Assembly: GCF_011455875.1 (NCBI RefSeq)
Contig: NZ_CP015031.1
Location: 1,717,405-1,781,404, forward strand
Direction of reading: 5' to 3'
Length of the DNA: 64,000 nucleotides
Origin: Basfia succiniciproducens
GTDB taxonomy: Bacteria > Pseudomonadota > Gammaproteobacteria > Enterobacterales > Pasteurellaceae
The translations under genes were made by a program, and so were the position numbers. Below the pieces are notes generated by a model. That model was given only the letters and a program-made list of their open reading frames with translations. It was not told the origin of the DNA and made no database searches. Shown one piece after another: positions 58,615-64,000 of this stretch (positions are counted from its first letter, which is position 1; each line of letters begins with the position of its first letter).

Positions 58615-59127
58615 CTATTTATTCCACGGGCATTTCGATAACAATACCGCCATACCGCAAAAACCCGAGACGCCGGCAAAAATCAATCCGGCACCGACAA
58701 ATCCGCTTAATAAAAAACACCAAGGGGAAACCGAGTAACCCAAAATAACCCCCAATAACACCAAACTTCCTGCGGCAATTTGTACCTGACGCATTAAAGG
58801 AAGAGGTTGCGCTTTATTCACGACCGTGGCAAAACCCGCTTTTTTCCAGGCATTTAAACCGCCGTCTAAAATATACACCTCCGCTGCGGCGGCAGAGGCT
58901 TTCGCTAATAACGCCATATTCGCCTGAGTACGCATACCGGATTGGCAATGAAAAATCACACAAGGCGAGTTGTTGCAGATTTCCGGTTTTAAACCGGTTA
59001 AAGGTTGGGAAACCGCCTGTTCAATACATTCATGCGAGTATTCATCGGCATCACGAATATCAATTAATAACGCGCCTTGAGCAAGTTTCTCTTGTAATTG
59101 CCGAGCGGTGATTTTGGTTATGTTCAT
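58615..59127 (-). CDS. ygaP: Rhodanese-like membrane protein YgaP-like
   Basis: The 170-residue product has an N-terminal rhodanese domain (LIDIRDADEYSHECI near residue 22, active-site loop FHCQSGMRTQ near 62) and two C-terminal membrane helices (about 112-155) in the DUF2892 part. PLPLMRQVQIAAGSLVL and LLSGFVGAGLIFAGVSGFCGM are near identical to E. coli YgaP, a membrane sulfurtransferase. Two ATG codons (59130, 59127) follow AAAGGA; the second has the better spacing. Neither neighbour is functionally linked. Confidence 0.85.
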   Translation of the reverse strand: MNITKITARQLQEKLAQGALLIDIRDADEYSHECIEQAVSQPLTGLKPEICNNSPCVIFHCQSGMRTQANMALLAKASAAAAEVYILDGGLNAWKKAGFATVVNKAQPLPLMRQVQIAAGSLVLLGVILGYSVSPWCFLLSGFVGAGLIFAGVSGFCGMAVLLSKCPWNK

Positions 59128-59333
59128 CATAAATTCCTTTATCATCAAAATAATAGATAAATAACTAACAACTGGAAACACTATAATAGATTTTTTCCGA
59201 ATCGGATTAAAGATACTTCAAATAATAAAACCCTAGAATCTCTTCAAACTTTAATTCATAACCGCAAAGCAGTAATTATTTATGATTGGCTCCAATATCC
59301 TTATCGCTATTAAAACGTGCTATTCAGCCAATA

Positions 59334-59345
59334 ATTTGCTATAAT
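59334..59345 (+). promoter_or_regulatory. Extended -10 promoter of gyrB
   Basis: TTTGCTATAAT has TG one base before a consensus TATAAT (59340-59345), an extended -10. No good -35 is visible. It lies 37 bases before the gyrB start. Confidence 0.5.
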
Positions 59346-59364
59346 TCGAACAATTTTTTCATGA

Positions 59365-61818
<2,454 letters not shown>

Positions 61819-61834
61819 TTATTAAGTTATAACC

Positions 61835-61862
61835 GGGGCGTACAGCGTACGCCCTTTTTTAT
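61835..61862 (+). terminator. Terminator after gyrB
   Basis: GGGCGTAC and GTACGCCC (61836-61843, 61847-61854) pair around AGC, then TTTTTT. Confidence 0.88.
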
Positions 61863-61883
61863 ACATCAGTTTGAGAAAACGTT

Positions 61884-62321
61884 ATGGAAAAATCAATCGC
61901 TATTATCACGGGCAGTACCCTTGGCGGTGCGGAATATGTGGCGGATCATTTAGCAGAATTATTAGAAAATCGGGGATTTTCCGTACAGGTTGAGAATAAT
62001 GCGGCATTCGCCGATGTAGCGGAACAAAATTTGTGGCTGATTGTAACCTCAACTCACGGCGCGGGCGATTTGCCGGACAACTTAAAACCGTTCATTCGGC
62101 AAATTAACACTGAAGATTTAACCCAAGTGCGGTTCGCTGTGGTGGGTTTAGGCAATTCCGATTACGATACCTTCTGCCATGCGGTGGATAAAGTGGAAAA
62201 CGCACTCACCGCGCAAGGCGCCGCACGGCTTTGCGATTCCCTGCGGATTGACGTATTAACGACGGATGATCACGAGCAATGCGCGGAAAACTGGCTGCCG
62301 AATTTCGTTGCGGCGTTATAA
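61884..62321 (+). CDS. mioC: Flavodoxin-like protein MioC
   Basis: The 145-residue product is a short-chain flavodoxin with the FMN phosphate loop TGSTLGGAEYVA near residue 10 and VTSTHGAGDLPDN near 53, and GLGNSDYDTFCHAVDK near 88. E. coli MioC supports biotin synthase in vitro. In E. coli it lies beside oriC; here it lies between gyrB and an exporter, with no cluster of DnaA boxes noticed. A USS core lies inside near 62106. Confidence 0.9.
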   Translation: MEKSIAIITGSTLGGAEYVADHLAELLENRGFSVQVENNAAFADVAEQNLWLIVTSTHGAGDLPDNLKPFIRQINTEDLTQVRFAVVGLGNSDYDTFCHAVDKVENALTAQGAARLCDSLRIDVLTTDDHEQCAENWLPNFVAAL

Positions 62322-62409
62322 TTTTGATGAAAAGTGCGGTCAAAAAAACAAAATTTTTTAATTTAGCCTGCCAACATCAGTTATTAAATTATATTTTCGG
62401 AGCAATAGA

Positions 62410-63036
62410 ATGGAAACCTTTATCCACGGCTTTTTAGTTTGCGGCGGCTTAATTATTGCCATTGGCGCGCAAAATGCCTTTGTATTAAAACAGGGATTAC
62501 TAAAAAATCATATTTTAGCCGTGATTCTCACCTGTTTTATCTGCGATATCGTATTGATTTCTCTTGGTGTTTTAGGCTTAGGCAGTTTAATCAGCGAAAG
62601 TCGGGAGGCAACGGTGGCGCTGGGCATTGTCGGCGCCTTATTTTTAACGGTTTACGGCGCAAGAGCGTTTCGCTCGGCTTACTTAGGCAATTCCAGCTTA
62701 GAAATACAAAGCCAACGTCAAGATAATACATCGTCCGCCTGGAAGGCGGTACTGGCTACCCTTGCCATCACCTTACTGAATCCGCATGTTTATTTGGATT
62801 GCTTTGCAATTATCGGCGGTATCGCAGGTACATTGACACCGGATCAGAAAATCCTGTTTTTATGCGGCGCACTTTGCACGTCATTTTTATGGTTTTTCAG
62901 TTTAGGCTACGGCGCCAGACTGCTCATTCCATTATTCAAACGCCCGATTACCTGGCGCATTTTAGATTTTGTAATCGGAAGTGTGATGTGGTTAATCGCC
63001 TTCGGTTTAGCCAAATACGCCTATCAATTGGCTTAA
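62410..63036 (+). CDS. argO: LysE/ArgO family amino acid exporter
   Basis: The 208-residue product has six predicted membrane helices and the LysE family signatures IAIGAQNAFVLKQG near residue 16 and LAITLLNPHVYLDCF near 120, with SFLWFFSLGYGARLL near 158. ArgO exports arginine (and canavanine) in E. coli; LysE exports lysine. The match to ArgO in NPHVYLD and FLWFF is good but the substrate is an inference. CGGAG precedes the ATG. A USS lies in the gap after mioC. Confidence 0.82.
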   Translation: METFIHGFLVCGGLIIAIGAQNAFVLKQGLLKNHILAVILTCFICDIVLISLGVLGLGSLISESREATVALGIVGALFLTVYGARAFRSAYLGNSSLEIQSQRQDNTSSAWKAVLATLAITLLNPHVYLDCFAIIGGIAGTLTPDQKILFLCGALCTSFLWFFSLGYGARLLIPLFKRPITWRILDFVIGSVMWLIAFGLAKYAYQLA

Positions 63037-63047
63037 TGAATATCCAT

Positions 63048-63082
63048 AAAAAAGCTGAACCTTTGGGATTCAGCTTTTATTT
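63048..63082 (+). terminator. Terminator after the ArgO-like gene
   Basis: AAAAGCTGAA (63050-63059) and TTCAGCTTTT (63069-63078) form a 10-bp stem; T-rich DNA follows, and A-rich DNA precedes, so it may serve zapB as well. Confidence 0.82.
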
Positions 63083-63097
63083 TCTTAAAAATTGCAA

Positions 63098-63316
63098 TTA
63101 AACGTTGTCAATCTGACCTAATAATGAACGCAAACGTTCCTGCCAGTTGTTATGTTCGCCTTTAAGCTGTTCGTTTTCACTACGTAATTCGTCATTCGCT
63201 TGTTGCGCTTGTTGATTTTTTTCTTTTAACTCTTCCACTTCTAATTGAAGTAATTGAATAGTTTCAACCGCTTGCTTAATTTTATCTTCTAGTTGGTCTA
63301 AAATTTCTAAAGACAT
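63098..63316 (-). CDS. zapB: Cell division protein ZapB
   Basis: ZapB is a small coiled-coil protein that joins the Z-ring through ZapA and MatP. The 72-residue product is almost all heptad coiled coil (MSLEILDQLEDKIKQAVETI, then LLQLEVEELKEKNQ), with a short hydrophobic C-terminus. AGAGGAA precedes the ATG. It is divergent from glpX; in E. coli zapB lies near glpFKX, so the neighbourhood is conserved. Confidence 0.9.
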   Translation of the reverse strand: MSLEILDQLEDKIKQAVETIQLLQLEVEELKEKNQQAQQANDELRSENEQLKGEHNNWQERLRSLLGQIDNV

Positions 63317-63512
63317 GAAAAATTCCTCTTCTGAATATTGTATAAAATATGACGTTATTCTACCTTAGAATCGCCTTGAGATTAAAGGGTGAAATAAAAA
63401 TTTCCTGTATATTTGTTCAATTTTTACAAGTATTCAGACAATTTTATATCGCAATCGTTTGCCGAATGCTAAAATAAATAGCAATTTCGTTAATTAATAA
63501 AGGATTAAACAG

Positions 63513-64000
63513 ATGAACAGATCATTATCCATTGAGTTTTCAAGAGTAACTGAAGCGGCGGCAATTTCCGCTCACAGTTGGATTGGTCGCGGCGATAAAA
63601 ACGCGGCGGATGAAGCAGCGGTAAAAGCCATGCGTTATATGTTGAATCGTATTCATATGGACGGCGAAATTGTGATTGGCGAAGGTGAAATTGACGATGC
63701 GCCAATGCTCTATATCGGTGAAAAAGTAGGTTCCAGCATGGGCGAACAAGTATCTATCGCGGTAGATCCCATTGACGGCACCAGAATGACCGCCATGGGG
63801 CAATCCGGTGCATTGGCGGTACTTGCCGCCGGCGGAAAAAATACCTTTTTAAAAGCGCCGGATATGTATATGGAAAAATTAGTGGTTTCCGCCGAAGCAA
63901 AAGGCATGATTGATTTAAATTTACCTATCGAACAAAATCTGCGTCGGGTAGCATCAAGAAAAGGGAAACTGATGTCGGAACTGGTCGTCATGGTGCTGGC
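63513..64000 (+). CDS. glpX: Fructose-1,6-bisphosphatase class II (5' part, runs off the window)
   Basis: GlpX hydrolyses fructose-1,6-bisphosphate in gluconeogenesis. The first 162 residues are present: MNRSLSIEFSRVTEAAA, GRGDKNAADEAAVKAMR near 29, the metal-binding GEGEIDDAPMLYIGE near 59, and the DPIDGTRMTAMG block near 85. AAAGGA precedes the ATG at 63513. The gene is cut by the window edge. Confidence 0.96.
   Translation, partial: MNRSLSIEFSRVTEAAAISAHSWIGRGDKNAADEAAVKAMRYMLNRIHMDGEIVIGEGEIDDAPMLYIGEKVGSSMGEQVSIAVDPIDGTRMTAMGQSGALAVLAAGGKNTFLKAPDMYMEKLVVSAEAKGMIDLNLPIEQNLRRVASRKGKLMSELVVMVL

Noticed and set aside
61819..61883. oriC next to mioC
   Set aside because: mioC flanks oriC in E. 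coli, but the gaps here are short, and I saw no cluster of DnaA boxes or AT-rich 13-mers.

Overview
The window is chromosomal DNA from a gamma-proteobacterium of the family Pasteurellaceae. The strongest evidence is the Haemophilus-type DNA uptake signal core AAGTGCGGT (or its complement ACCGCACTT), which I found by eye about 45 times; other support is the low-to-mid GC content and the gene content. The fermentation and C4-dicarboxylate genes (adhE, a Dcu transporter), the nag genes and the rimO-ngt pair fit a Basfia / 'Mannheimia' succiniciproducens-like rumen commensal or a close relative. The species name is an inference. Nearly all of the window is ordinary core genome: I see no prophage, insertion sequence, CRISPR array or integron.

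Layout. 1-820: 5' end of tuf and a four-tRNA operon (Thr-Tyr-Gly-Thr, the E. coli tufB order). 988-5181: coaA, ridA, adhE with a perfect FNR box. 5568-9172: a patatin-like lipoprotein and a p-aminobenzoate cluster. 9229-16354: trkA, mscL, rraB, a SIMPL protein, slyD, def-fmt-rsmB. 16404-22013: nagA, nagB, nanQ, tex, greB. 22096-23357: two glycine-zipper envelope proteins and a divergent TetR regulator. 23358-23954: repeat-rich gene-free DNA. 23955-28408: cysE, gpsA, secB, yibN, and a Dcu transporter. 28554-34864: ilvA, ilvD, ppa, ilvM, ilvG. 35143-39421: yigL-like, crcB, sdhE, and the sigma-E operon rpoE-rseABC with its own sigma-E promoter. 39449-41767: nfuA, comF and a HAD phosphatase, with a competence-type CRP-S site. 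41862-46604: carB and carA, separated by a palindromic repeat. 46986-49971: mlaA, yfbU, a tannase-family esterase. 50076-54513: recX, recA (LexA box) and mutS. 54585-55002: a PACE efflux gene broken in a T8 run. 55111-58402: ngt (HMW1C-like N-glycosyltransferase) and rimO. 58615-64000: ygaP-like, gyrB, mioC, an ArgO/LysE exporter, zapB, and the start of glpX.

Themes. Terminators are very often made from two head-to-head uptake signals. Anaerobic fermentation (FNR-controlled adhE, Dcu), envelope homeostasis (sigma-E operon, MlaA), branched-chain amino acid synthesis and natural competence (USS, comF, recA) are represented. I found no convincing wholly new system. The items that most deserve a second look are the homopolymer frameshift in the PACE gene, the rimO-ngt unit without a following agt, the CRP-S site in front of a stand-alone comF, the sigma-E promoter and rseA/rseB hairpin, the secreted tannase-family esterase, and three families of dispersed or palindromic intergenic repeats.
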